NCBI GenBank assembly: GCA_036740275.1
Contig: DAINEH010000002.1
Coordinates: 1 to 64,000 of the forward strand
DNA: 64,000 bases
Reading direction: 5' to 3'
Source of the DNA: Albidovulum sp002440625
GTDB taxonomy: Bacteria; Pseudomonadota; Alphaproteobacteria; Rhodobacterales; Rhodobacteraceae
Within the stretch, counting starts at the first letter, position 1. Every line of letters starts with the position of its first letter. Under the pieces are notes generated by a model. That model had not been told where the DNA came from. It did not search any database and was given only the letters and a program-made list of their open reading frames with translations. Both the position numbers and the translations under genes were made by a program. Shown here piece by piece: positions 16,232 through 23,447 of the stretch.

Positions 16232-17112
16232 CAGTGCTCGTCCTTCAGCAAGAGAATAAGCGCCCCCGCCACGGCGAGGACACCGACGATGACACCGCCC
16301 CCCGGCACGCCATGGCCAAGCGCCACCTGCCAGAGGATCACCCAGGCGGGGGTCAGATAGGTATAGGCCATGACCTTCGCAGCGGGGAGCCTAAGTGCTG
16401 CATATTGCGTCAGGACGAACGAGGCGGCGGTGGCGAAGACCGATGTATAGGCCAGCGTCACCCAGACGATGGCCGGAAGCGCCGCCCAGTCGGTCGCCCG
16501 GATCTGGCCCCAGCCGGCCAGCACAAGGATGGCCGTCCCGGCCAGAAGCGTACCGAAGGTGAACACCGCCGCGCGCTCGCCACGGTTCAGAAGCCGGACC
16601 AGCGGCACATAGGCGGCATGGGCAATGCAGCCGAGGAAATAGATGGCCTCGCCGCGCCCGAGGTCGAAGCGGAGAAGCGCCGCCGGATCGCCCCGGAAGA
16701 TGACCCAGAGCGCGCCCGCCGCGCCGATGGCCAGCGCCGCCGCCATCCGCCCGGTCATCCGCTGCCGGAGAAGCGCCCAGCCGAAACCCGCGGCAAGAAC
16801 CGGCGTCAGGGTAAAGACCGCCGCCGCCGACACCGGCGGCGCCGTCTTCAGCCCCTCGAACATCAGGACGAAGTAGGAAGCGAAAAGCCCGCCCATCAGA
16901 AGATACCGCCAGGCCGCCGCCGCGTCGGACCGCGCCACGCCGCCTCCGGCGAGAACACCGATGCCGATGAAAAGCGAGGCCAGCGCGAACCTCAGCGCCG
17001 AGAAAGCGACCGGATCGACCAGATTCGCCATCATCGCGCCGAGCGCGAAGGACCCGGCAACGAGGGCGGAAAAGGCCAGCATCGCCAGATGGCCGCGCAT
17101 CGCCTCGGTCAC
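16231..17112 (-). CDS. DMT-superfamily (EamA) transporter
   Basis: Ten-helix metabolite exporter of the EamA/RhaT group, 293 residues, with two repeated EamA halves (about 8-140 and 150-288). The second half has the usual YTSVFATAASFVLTQYAAL and PAKVMAYTYLTPAWVILW motifs. It starts with GTG at 17112 (GGGGG six bases upstream); ATG four codons later at 17100 is an alternative. It is coupled to the glyoxalase-like gene. The transported compound is unknown. Confidence 0.88.
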   Translation of the reverse strand: MTEAMRGHLAMLAFSALVAGSFALGAMMANLVDPVAFSALRFALASLFIGIGVLAGGGVARSDAAAAWRYLLMGGLFASYFVLMFEGLKTAPPVSAAAVFTLTPVLAAGFGWALLRQRMTGRMAAALAIGAAGALWVIFRGDPAALLRFDLGRGEAIYFLGCIAHAAYVPLVRLLNRGERAAVFTFGTLLAGTAILVLAGWGQIRATDWAALPAIVWVTLAYTSVFATAASFVLTQYAALRLPAAKVMAYTYLTPAWVILWQVALGHGVPGGGVIVGVLAVAGALILLLKDEH

Positions 17113-17186
17113 GCGCGGCCCCCACCTTGCGACACCAACGCCCTTCGCTGGCCGGGCCGGGGGTTTTGCACCCCCGGACCCCCGCA

Positions 17187-17247
17187 GAGTATTTTCAGAC
17201 AGAAAGTGAGAAGAGAAACATGCCTCACTTTCTGTCCTGAAATACTC
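17187..17247. repeat. Long imperfect inverted repeat (intergenic REP-like element)
   Basis: A 24-base left arm (17187-17210, beginning GAGTATTTTCAGAC) pairs with a 24-base right arm (17224-17247, ending CTGAAATACTC) with three mismatches and a 13-base loop. It is flanked by C-rich CCCCCGGACCCCCGC and CCCCCCGGAGGG. The AAATACTCC...CCGGAGG end recurs near 21362-21376, and a related GCTGAAATACCCC unit occurs at 21947 and 28653. Confidence 0.7.
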
Positions 17248-17261
17248 CCCCCGGAGGGTAA

Positions 17262-17300
17262 GCCGGAAAAGGAGATCATCCAGTGGATGATCTCCCCGGC
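17262..17300. other. Second perfect hairpin in the LysR-DMT gap
   Basis: GGAGATCATC (17271-17280) and GATGATCTCC (17286-17295) form a perfect 10-base stem with a 5-base loop, extended by outer GCCGG/CCGGC arms. It lies downstream of the LysR gene and upstream of the DMT gene, both on the reverse strand. It may end LysR transcription or be part of the same repeat element. Confidence 0.55.
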
Positions 17301-17382
17301 GAACGAGCCGCGCCTGCGCGGCGACCCACTATAGTCTTGGCGCCGCAGGGCGCCGCCGCTGGATTGCCGGATCAGCATTGCC

Positions 17383-18273
17383 TCAGTTCAGGGTACAGCT
17401 GCTGCGCGCCGCCTCGCGGAGCGCCTTCACGAAGGTCTGGATGCGCGGCGTGCGGTGGAGGTCGACATGGGTGACGAGCCAGAGCGCCGTGTCCCATTCC
17501 GGCCGGTGCGGCAGCGCCTCGATCAGGCCGGGGTCGCGCCGCGCCGACAGGAGCGAGAGAAAGCCCAGGCCCACGCCCTCGGTCACCGCGTCCTGCATCG
17601 CTTCGGTTTCGTTACTGCGGAAGACCACTGCCTCCTCTGCCACCCGCTCGGCCAGCCAGCGCATGAAGGGGGCGCGGCTGTCGGGTTCCGCCGGCCCGAT
17701 GAAGCGGTGCCCGGCAAGGTCGCTCTCGTCCTTTGGCAGCCCGTAGCGTTCGACATAGGACGGCGCCGCGTAGAGGCCCATGTAATAGGTGGTCAGCGGT
17801 TGCACCACATTGTCTGGTTCCTGCGGCCGCCCGCCGGCGCGTATCGCCACATGCGCCTCGCCATATTCCAGCCGGAAGACCCGCGCGTCCGAGACGTAGC
17901 GCACCTTGAGGCCGGGATATTCGGACTGGAGCCGGGCGAGGGTTGGCAGCACAAGATCGGTCAACCCCGGCAGCGAGGTGACGACGAGTTCGCCCGACAC
18001 ATCGGTTGTCGCCCCGGTGATGCGGGCGGCGAGATGGGCGAACTGGTCCTCGGTCGTCTGCGCGACCTTCAAAAGCTCCTGCCCCGCCTCGGTCGCCGTA
18101 TAGCCGCGCGGATGGCGCTGGAAGAGACGCGTCCCCAGCCGTGCCTCCAAAGCGTCGATATGGCGGATCACCGTGGCATGGTGGACGCCGAGAACCTCCG
18201 CCGCGCCGCTGACCGTGCCGATCCGCGCGACCTGATAGGCCGTGCGGACTTCATCCCAGTTCTCGAAAGACAT
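17383..18273 (-). CDS. LysR-family transcriptional regulator
   Basis: 296 residues from the ATG at 18273 (MSFENWDEVRTAY). The N-terminal winged HTH has the LysR pattern VARIGTVSGAAEVLGVHHATVIRHIDALEARLGTRLF, followed by a periplasmic-binding-like effector domain. It is divergent from azoR with a 106-base shared promoter region, the classic LysR-target arrangement. It therefore probably controls the azoreductase gene in response to quinones, electrophiles or similar (inference). An upstream ATG at 18309 exists in frame but adds 12 residues without family support. Confidence 0.92.
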   Translation of the reverse strand: MSFENWDEVRTAYQVARIGTVSGAAEVLGVHHATVIRHIDALEARLGTRLFQRHPRGYTATEAGQELLKVAQTTEDQFAHLAARITGATTDVSGELVVTSLPGLTDLVLPTLARLQSEYPGLKVRYVSDARVFRLEYGEAHVAIRAGGRPQEPDNVVQPLTTYYMGLYAAPSYVERYGLPKDESDLAGHRFIGPAEPDSRAPFMRWLAERVAEEAVVFRSNETEAMQDAVTEGVGLGFLSLLSARRDPGLIEALPHRPEWDTALWLVTHVDLHRTPRIQTFVKALREAARSSCTLN

Positions 18274-18315
18274 TCTTATGTGCGCCTGTTCACAGCTTCG
18301 GTGCATCATTCCGCG

Positions 18316-18343
18316 TTGTGTTTATCCGGGCAAGGACTAATTC
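18316..18343 (+). promoter_or_regulatory. Possible azoR promoter
   Basis: TTGTGT (18316-18321) and TAATTC (18338-18343) with a 16-base spacer, about 37 bases upstream of the azoR ATG. The match to consensus is moderate. Confidence 0.3.
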
Positions 18344-18369
18344 ATCGGGCAACGAAACCATTCATCGGG
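18340..18369 (+). promoter_or_regulatory. Direct repeat ATTCATCGGG x2 in the LysR/azoR intergenic region
   Basis: Two identical 10-base copies start at 18340 and 18360, exactly 20 bases (about two helical turns) apart. The first overlaps the possible -10 and the second lies just before the azoR start. The position suits a regulator-binding site, perhaps for the divergent LysR protein. Confidence 0.35.
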
Positions 18370-18379
18370 ACAGCCCCAA

Positions 18380-18970
18380 ATGACCAACATCCTCCGCGTC
18401 GAATCCTCCATCAAGGGCGAGGCCAGCGTCTCGCGCCGCCTGACCGACCGTATCACCGCCCGGCTCGAGGCCGCCAACCCGGGCGCCGAAGTGACCCTCC
18501 GCGACCTCTCCAAAGGCGTGCCGCAGATCGACGGCGCCTGGATCGGCGCGGTCTTCACCCCGGCCGAAGCGCGCAACGCCGACCAGGCAAAGATCGCCGC
18601 CTATTCCGACACGCTTCTGGCCGAAGTGAAAGCCGCCGACATCCTCGTGATCGCACTCCCGGTCTACAACTTCGGTGTCCCCGCCCCGCTCAAGGCCTGG
18701 ATCGACCATCTCGCGCGCAAGGGTGAGACCTTCACCTATACCGAAGCCGGCCCCGAGGGCCTTCTGAAGGGCAAGCGCGCCATCGTCGCCCTTTCGTCCG
18801 ACGGCACCAAGATCGGGTCCGAGATCGACTTCGCCTCGGGCTACATCCGCCACATGCTCGGGTTCTTCGGCATCACGGATGTCGAATTCGTCGCCGCCGA
18901 CCAGATGGTGTTCAACCCCGGCGCCGCGATGAAACTGGCCGAAGCGCAGATCGACGCGCTCGCCGCCTGA
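18380..18970 (+). CDS. azoR: FMN-dependent NADH-azoreductase / quinone reductase
   Basis: Flavodoxin-fold homodimeric reductase that uses NADH to reduce quinones and azo compounds by two electrons. 196 residues with the N-terminal phosphate loop RVESSIKGEASVS.RL, the FMN-binding LPVYNFGVPAPLKAWID region (about 93-111) and FTYTEAGPEGLLKGK, all typical of AzoR. Divergent from a LysR regulator. A terminator follows 30 bases after the stop. Confidence 0.93.
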   Translation: MTNILRVESSIKGEASVSRRLTDRITARLEAANPGAEVTLRDLSKGVPQIDGAWIGAVFTPAEARNADQAKIAAYSDTLLAEVKAADILVIALPVYNFGVPAPLKAWIDHLARKGETFTYTEAGPEGLLKGKRAIVALSSDGTKIGSEIDFASGYIRHMLGFFGITDVEFVAADQMVFNPGAAMKLAEAQIDALAA

Positions 18971-18999
18971 GGCGCCAGCCCTCAACATGACGTCCCGTC

Positions 19000-19031
19000 G
19001 GCCCCGGAGCGTTTCCGGGGCCTTCGTTTTT
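19000..19031 (+). terminator. Rho-independent terminator of azoR
   Basis: GGCCCCGG (19000-19007) pairs with CCGGGGCC (19015-19022), followed by TTCGTTTTT. Confidence 0.85.
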
Positions 19032-19151
19032 GGCCCCTCCGCCCCGCCGATGCGCCCCCCGCCCGCCTTTGCCGCGAAAGTTCCCTGTGGCGGTCGCAAC
19101 ACGCCCGAATGCCGCCCCAACCCCGCCACAATCCGGAGTTGAATTGCGGTC

Positions 19152-19649
19152 ATGCGTATCATCAGACACACCCAGACCCAATTCGCCGCAGAAGAGAAGC
19201 CCCTGCACTGGAGCGGTCTCTTCGCAGTCTTCGCCATCGCCTCGCTGGTCCTTCTGACCGAAGCGCTGACGCAGGGCGGCGGCTGGCAGATGGTGGCGGC
19301 GGCGCTCTTCTTCGCCGTCTCCGGCTACCTCCTCTTCTCGGCCGACCGGGTCTGGCTGGTTCTCGACCGGGAGATCAACGCCGCCGACATGCGCTTCGGC
19401 CATGAGAGCATGCTCATCTCGGTCGACGCCCTGATGTGCGCCGATGTGGTGGAAACCGGCAACGGATACGCCCTTGCCATCACCACCGCGATCCGCGACG
19501 TGCCCTTCCTTCTCGCCAGCCGCGACCACGACCCGGCGCGGCTTCAGGCCTGCGCCACCCAACTCAACGGCTGGCTCAAGGGCCAGATGGTGACGGCCTC
19601 CGCCGCCGAAACCGCGCCCATGCTTGACTCAGCCCCCCTCCTCACCTAA
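19152..19649 (+). CDS. Two-helix membrane protein of unknown function
   Basis: 165 residues. Two hydrophobic helices at about 20-38 and 45-63 (LFAVFAIASLVLLTEALT, MVAAALFFAVSGYLLFS) are followed by a mixed alpha/beta soluble domain (about 68-150) containing DRVWLVLDREINAADM. That pattern resembles small membrane proteins in which a charged domain follows a helical hairpin, but no named family is recognised. It stands between azoR and ffh on the same strand. Coding character is clear; the function is unknown. Confidence 0.7.
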   Translation: MRIIRHTQTQFAAEEKPLHWSGLFAVFAIASLVLLTEALTQGGGWQMVAAALFFAVSGYLLFSADRVWLVLDREINAADMRFGHESMLISVDALMCADVVETGNGYALAITTAIRDVPFLLASRDHDPARLQACATQLNGWLKGQMVTASAAETAPMLDSAPLLT

Positions 19650-19662
19650 ACGACACCGGATT

Positions 19663-19703
19663 CCGGAAGTGCCATAGCTTCCGGTCCCCGACTTGATCGG
19701 GGA
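19663..19703. repeat. Two adjacent small palindromes upstream of ffh (alphaproteobacterial-type repeat)
   Basis: CCGGAAG...CTTCCGG (19663-19684) is immediately followed by TCCCCGACTTGATCGGGGA (19685-19703, 7-base arms). The second unit resembles the CCCG.CTTGA.CGGG palindromes scattered through many alphaproteobacterial genomes. It may end transcription of the preceding gene. Confidence 0.5.
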
Positions 19704-19739
19704 TCGCCATCCGTCAGCGCGTTGCGCCCACGGGTGCGT

Positions 19740-19768
19740 TTGTCGTTTTGCTGTCCGCTGCCTATCTT
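19740..19768 (+). promoter_or_regulatory. Possible ffh promoter
   Basis: TTGTCG (19740-19745) and TATCTT (19763-19768) with a 17-base spacer, 35 bases before the ffh start codon. Confidence 0.35.
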
Positions 19769-19803
19769 GGCGGGCAAAGGTAACTGGCCAAGGAGGGCCC
19801 TGA

Positions 19804-21342
19804 ATGTTCGAAACCCTGTCAGAACGCCTTGGCGGCGTCTTCGACCGGCTGACGAAACAGGGCGCGCTGTCCGAAGAGGATGTGCGCGTCGCCCTCCGAG
19901 AGGTTCGTGTGGCGCTCCTTGAGGCCGACGTGTCCCTCCCCGTCGCCCGCGACTTCATCAAGGCGGTCGAGGCGAAGGCCACCGGCCAGTCGGTGACGAA
20001 ATCCATCACCCCCGGCCAGCAGGTCGTGAAGATCGTCCATGACGAACTGGTTCGGGTTCTGGCCGGCGAAGGCGATCCGGAAGCCTTGAAGATCGACAAC
20101 CCGCCCGCGCCGATCCTGATGGTCGGCCTGCAGGGCTCGGGCAAGACCACCACCACCGCGAAACTCGCCCGCCGCCTCAAGGACCGCGAGAAAAAGCGCG
20201 TCCTGATGGCCTCGCTCGACACCAATCGCCCGGCGGCGATGGAGCAGCTGGCGATCCTAGGCGCCCAGATCGGCGTCGACACGCTGCCCATCGTCAAGGG
20301 CGAGACGGCTGTCCAGATCGCCAAGCGCGCCAAGCAGCAGGCGACGCTTGGCGGCTATGACGTCTACATGCTCGACACCGCCGGCCGCCTCCACATCGAC
20401 GAAGTCCTGATGGATGAGGTGCAGGCGGTCCGCGATGTCGCGAAGCCGCGCGAGACGCTGCTGGTCGTTGACGGCCTGACCGGCCAGGACGCCGTCAACG
20501 TCGCCACCGAATTCGACGGCAAGGTCGGAATCTCCGGCGTCGTCCTCACCCGGATGGACGGCGATGGTCGCGGCGGTGCGGCGCTTTCCATGCGCGCCGT
20601 CACCGGCAAGCCGATCCGCTTCGTCGGCCTCGGCGAAAAGATGGACGCGCTCGAAACCTTCGAGGCCTCCCGCGTCGCCGGCCGCATCCTCGGGATGGGC
20701 GACATCGTGGCGCTGGTCGAGAAGGCGCAGGAAACGCTCGAGATGGAGCAGGCCGAGCGCATGATGAAGAGGTTCCAGAAGGGCCTCTTCAACATGAACG
20801 ACCTGCGCGGCCAGCTTGAGCAGATGCTGAAGATGGGCGGCATGCAGGGCATCATGGGCATGATGCCGGGCATGGCCAAGATGTCGAAACAGGTCGAGGA
20901 GGCGGGGTTTGACGATGGCGTCCTCCGCCGCCAGATCGCGCTGATCCACTCGATGACCAAGAAGGAACGCGCCAATCCCGACCTTCTGCAAGCCTCCCGC
21001 AAGAAACGCATCGCGGCGGGTGCGGGCCTCGATGTCGCCGATCTCAACAAGCTTCTGAAGATGCACCGCCAGATGGCGGACATGATGAAGAAGATGGGCA
21101 AGATGGGCAAAGGCGGCATGCTGAAACAGGCGATGCGCGGCATGTTCGGCGGCAAGGGCGGCATGCCCGACCCGTCGAAGATGGCCCCGGCCGAGCTTGA
21201 GGCAATGCAGAAGGGCATTCAGGAAGGCATGGCTGGCGGCAAGCTTCCCGCCGGTCTCGGCGGGCTTGGCGGCGGCGGGCTTGGCGGCCTTGGCCTCCCC
21301 GGCGGTCTTTCCGGCCTCGGCGGTTTCGGCAAGAAGAAATAG
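19804..21342 (+). CDS. ffh: Signal recognition particle GTPase Ffh (SRP54)
   Basis: Binds SRP RNA and signal sequences of nascent membrane proteins and delivers them to FtsY. N domain at about 1-100, then the GTPase with P-loop GLQGSGKTTTTAK starting at 108, the DTNRPAA motif, DTAGR, and the TRMDGDGRGGAAL guanine loop. The C-terminal M domain is rich in Met (KMGGMQGIMGMMPGM and similar), ending in a Gly/Leu-rich tail. 512 residues, normal for alphaproteobacteria. It leads the ffh ... rpsP-rimM-trmD-rplS-rpmE stretch. Confidence 0.97.
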   Translation: MFETLSERLGGVFDRLTKQGALSEEDVRVALREVRVALLEADVSLPVARDFIKAVEAKATGQSVTKSITPGQQVVKIVHDELVRVLAGEGDPEALKIDNPPAPILMVGLQGSGKTTTTAKLARRLKDREKKRVLMASLDTNRPAAMEQLAILGAQIGVDTLPIVKGETAVQIAKRAKQQATLGGYDVYMLDTAGRLHIDEVLMDEVQAVRDVAKPRETLLVVDGLTGQDAVNVATEFDGKVGISGVVLTRMDGDGRGGAALSMRAVTGKPIRFVGLGEKMDALETFEASRVAGRILGMGDIVALVEKAQETLEMEQAERMMKRFQKGLFNMNDLRGQLEQMLKMGGMQGIMGMMPGMAKMSKQVEEAGFDDGVLRRQIALIHSMTKKERANPDLLQASRKKRIAAGAGLDVADLNKLLKMHRQMADMMKKMGKMGKGGMLKQAMRGMFGGKGGMPDPSKMAPAELEAMQKGIQEGMAGGKLPAGLGGLGGGGLGGLGLPGGLSGLGGFGKKK

Positions 21343-21422
21343 CCATGCGTTCACTGTGGCCCAAATACTCCCGCCGGAGGCGCGATCCCGCAAGAGCGGA
21401 CGCGGCGCCCGAAGGTATTGCC

Positions 21423-21929
21423 ATGACCACGCCCGAGCTTCTTACCGACCGCCTCCGCCTCCGGATGCCGCGCCTCCCGGATTTCGAACACCGCGCCGCC
21501 TTCTACGCCTCGCCGCGTTCCGTGCATGAGGACGGCCCCGTGGGCCGCGTCATGGCCTGGCGCATCTGGGCCTCCGAGGTCGGGCAATGGCCGCTTCTCG
21601 GCTACGGCCCCTTCTCGGTCGAGGATCGCGCCACCGGCGCCTATGTGGGCGAGGTCGGCATCTATCACCCCGTTGGCTTCCCCGAACCCGAGCTTGGCTG
21701 GTTCGTCCTGCCCGGGGCCGAAGGCAAGGGCTACGCCGCCGAGGCCGCCCGCGCCGTCATGGTCTGGGCGCGCGACAGCTTCGGCTGGGACCACCTCATC
21801 AACATCATCGCGCCGGGCAACGACCGCTCCATCGCGCTCGCCCGCCGCCTCGGCGGCGTCCATTCCAACCGCCCCGGCGTCGATCCCGGTGACGTGGTGA
21901 TCTTCCACGACCTGAGGGCGCTCGCATGA
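21423..21929 (+). CDS. GNAT-family N-acetyltransferase
   Basis: 168-residue acetyltransferase of the RimJ/RimL-like group. It starts TPELLTDRLRLRMPRLPDFE, has the substrate strand GEVGIYHPVGFPEPELGWFV, and the acetyl-CoA loop PGAEGKGYAAEAARAVMVWA followed by a SIALARRLGG helix. The ATG at 21423 is chosen; the 26 codons upstream in frame overlap a repeat remnant (AAATACTCCCGCCGGAGG). It lies between ffh and chorismate mutase. The acetylated substrate is unknown. Confidence 0.88.
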   Translation: MTTPELLTDRLRLRMPRLPDFEHRAAFYASPRSVHEDGPVGRVMAWRIWASEVGQWPLLGYGPFSVEDRATGAYVGEVGIYHPVGFPEPELGWFVLPGAEGKGYAAEAARAVMVWARDSFGWDHLINIIAPGNDRSIALARRLGGVHSNRPGVDPGDVVIFHDLRALA

Positions 21930-21946
21930 CCCCCTTCTGCTTCTTC

Positions 21947-21984
21947 GTTGCTGAAATACCCCGGGGTCCGGGGCAGCGCCCCGG
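21947..21984. repeat. GCTGAAATACCCC...GGGGTCCGGGG intergenic repeat with hairpin
   Basis: GTTGCTGAAATACCCCGGGGTCC is followed by a perfect CCGGGGC-agc-GCCCCGG hairpin (21968-21984). The same opening occurs at 28653. It lies in the 145-base gap before chorismate mutase, after the GNAT gene. Confidence 0.65.
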
Positions 21985-22074
21985 GGCCTCCGAAGCTGGG
22001 CCCGTGTCGCTACAGCTGTCGCTACGGATGCCCGACACAAAACCGACGGATGCCAGCGCCCCGAGGAGGCCCGA

Positions 22075-22371
22075 ATGACCGACCAGTCCGCCCGCGCCGC
22101 CGCCCTCCTCAAGGGCCACCGGGAGAGTATCGACCGGCTCGACGCGATCATCGTCTACACCCTTGCCGAACGCTTCAAGCACACCCAGTCGGTCGGTCGG
22201 CTCAAGGCCGAACACGGGCTGCCGCCCTCGGACCCCTCGCGGGAGGCCGAACAGATCGCCCGGCTCGAACGGCTTGCCGAAGAGGCCGACCTCGACCCGG
22301 AATTTGCCAAGAAATTCCTGAGCTTCGTCATCAGCGAAGTGATCAGGCACCACGAGAACCTGCAGAAATGA
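22075..22371 (+). CDS. aroQ: Chorismate mutase, AroQ type
   Basis: Converts chorismate to prephenate in phenylalanine and tyrosine synthesis. 98 residues, all helical. It shows the AroQ pattern: Arg and Asp in HRESIDRLDAIIVYTLAERF, the Lys in VGRLKAEHGL, and PPSDPSREAEQIARL before the last helix. ATG at 22075. It is followed after 56 bases by rpsP with a palindromic repeat in between, so the shikimate-end gene is probably read together with the translation genes. Confidence 0.9.
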   Translation: MTDQSARAAALLKGHRESIDRLDAIIVYTLAERFKHTQSVGRLKAEHGLPPSDPSREAEQIARLERLAEEADLDPEFAKKFLSFVISEVIRHHENLQK

Positions 22372-22375
22372 ACCC

Positions 22376-22401
22376 GTAGGATGGGCAATCTGCCCATCCA
22401 C
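22376..22401. repeat. GTAGGATGGGCA palindromic repeat, copy 1
   Basis: GTAGGATGGGCA at 22376, then TGCCCATCC at 22391-22399, a 9-base perfect stem with a 3-base loop. It starts 4 bases after the chorismate mutase stop. The preceding AACCC and the left arm are identical to the copy at 24241. Confidence 0.7.
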
Positions 22402-22427
22402 CCCAGCCATCCAAAGGAGAAACTGAC

Positions 22428-22781
22428 ATGGCTATGAAGATCCGCCTCGCCCGTGGGGGCTCCAAGAAGCGGCCGCATTATTCGATCGTCGCCGCCGACT
22501 CGCGCATGCCGCGCGACGGCCGCTTCATCGAAAAGCTGGGCACTTACAATCCCTTGCTGGCGAAAGACTCGGAAGACCGCGTGAAGATGAACGTCGAGCG
22601 CGTCCAGTACTGGATTTCGCAGGGCGCCCAGCCGACCGACCGCATCGCCCGCATGCTCGAAGCCGCCGGCGTCCGTGAAAAGCCGGTCCGCGCCAACCTG
22701 AAGAAGGGCGAGCCGGGCGACAAGGCCAAGAAGCGCGCGACCGAGAAGGCCGCCAAGGCTGCCGCTCCGGCCTCCGAATAA
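22428..22781 (+). CDS. rpsP: 30S ribosomal protein S16
   Basis: Small-subunit protein needed for 30S assembly. 117 residues starting MAMKIRLARGGSKKRPHYSIVAAD, with the family GRFIEKLGTYNPL block and the WISQGAQPTDRIARML helix. A Lys/Ala-rich tail (about 88-117) is longer than in E. coli, as usual in alphaproteobacteria. AAGGAG precedes the ATG. It leads rpsP-(small ORF)-rimM-trmD. Confidence 0.97.
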   Translation: MAMKIRLARGGSKKRPHYSIVAADSRMPRDGRFIEKLGTYNPLLAKDSEDRVKMNVERVQYWISQGAQPTDRIARMLEAAGVREKPVRANLKKGEPGDKAKKRATEKAAKAAAPASE

Positions 22782-22795
22782 GGCCCTGAAAACAC

Positions 22796-22948
22796 ATGCT
22801 GATCGGCTTCTTCCTGCGCCGGATCGTCACCGTCACGCTCTGTGCGGGCTCGTTCTGGCTCGGGATGAAGACCGACCGGCTGATCGCCGCTCAACCGGCC
22901 GCCCCCCCCGTGGCGGCCGAATGCAAGGTTCCCGCCGATGGACTATGA
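22796..22948 (+). CDS. 50-residue membrane-anchored small protein between rpsP and rimM
   Basis: Reading frame MLIGFFLRRIVTVTL... with a basic N-terminus, one hydrophobic helix (about 10-24), a KTDRLIAAQPAAPP linker and a tail with one cysteine. Its ATG is 14 bases after the rpsP stop, and its stop overlaps the rimM start by 11 bases, so it fits the operon exactly. Codon-position GC bias looks like the neighbouring genes. The function is unknown. I infer it is real from the tight fit and protein-like composition. Confidence 0.6.
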   Translation: MLIGFFLRRIVTVTLCAGSFWLGMKTDRLIAAQPAAPPVAAECKVPADGL

Positions 22949-23447
22949 ACGCGTCTGCGTCGGCGCCATCGGCGGCGCCTTTGGCGTCCGGGGTGAGGTG
23001 CGGCTGAAAAGCTATTGCGCCCAGCCCGAGGCCATCGCCGCCTACGCGCCACTCTGGACCGAGGACGGCAAGCGCAGCTTCACCGTCCGCCTCACCGGAT
23101 CGACCAACAACGGCTTCACTGCCCGCCTGTCCGGCATCGCCAGCAAGGAAGAGGCCGACGCCCTGCGCGGGACCGAGCTTTTTGCCGACCGCGACCGGCT
23201 GCCGAACCTGCCGGATGACGAATTCTACCATGCCGACCTGATCGGCCTGTCGGTCTTCGATACCGGCGGCGCCCCCTTGGGCACCGTCCGTGCCGTCCAT
23301 AACCACGGCGCAGGCGACATTCTTGAAATTTTCGCGCCGGGCCGGAGGACGACGCTCCTCCTCCCCTTCACCCGCGCCATGGTGCCGACCGTCGACCTGA
23401 CCACCGGCCGCATCATCGCCGACCCGCCCGAGGAGTCGGAAGCGTGA
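22938..23447 (+). CDS. rimM: Ribosome maturation factor RimM
   Basis: Binds S19 and helps mature the 30S head. 169 residues with an N-terminal RimM barrel (CVGAIGGAFGVRGEVRLKSY) and a C-terminal PRC barrel (FYHADLIGLSVFDTGG to TTLLLPFTRAMVPTVDLTTGRI). The start overlaps the small upstream ORF and the stop shares bases with the GTG of trmD. Canonical rpsP-rimM-trmD order. Confidence 0.96.
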   Translation: MDYERVCVGAIGGAFGVRGEVRLKSYCAQPEAIAAYAPLWTEDGKRSFTVRLTGSTNNGFTARLSGIASKEEADALRGTELFADRDRLPNLPDDEFYHADLIGLSVFDTGGAPLGTVRAVHNHGAGDILEIFAPGRRTTLLLPFTRAMVPTVDLTTGRIIADPPEESEA

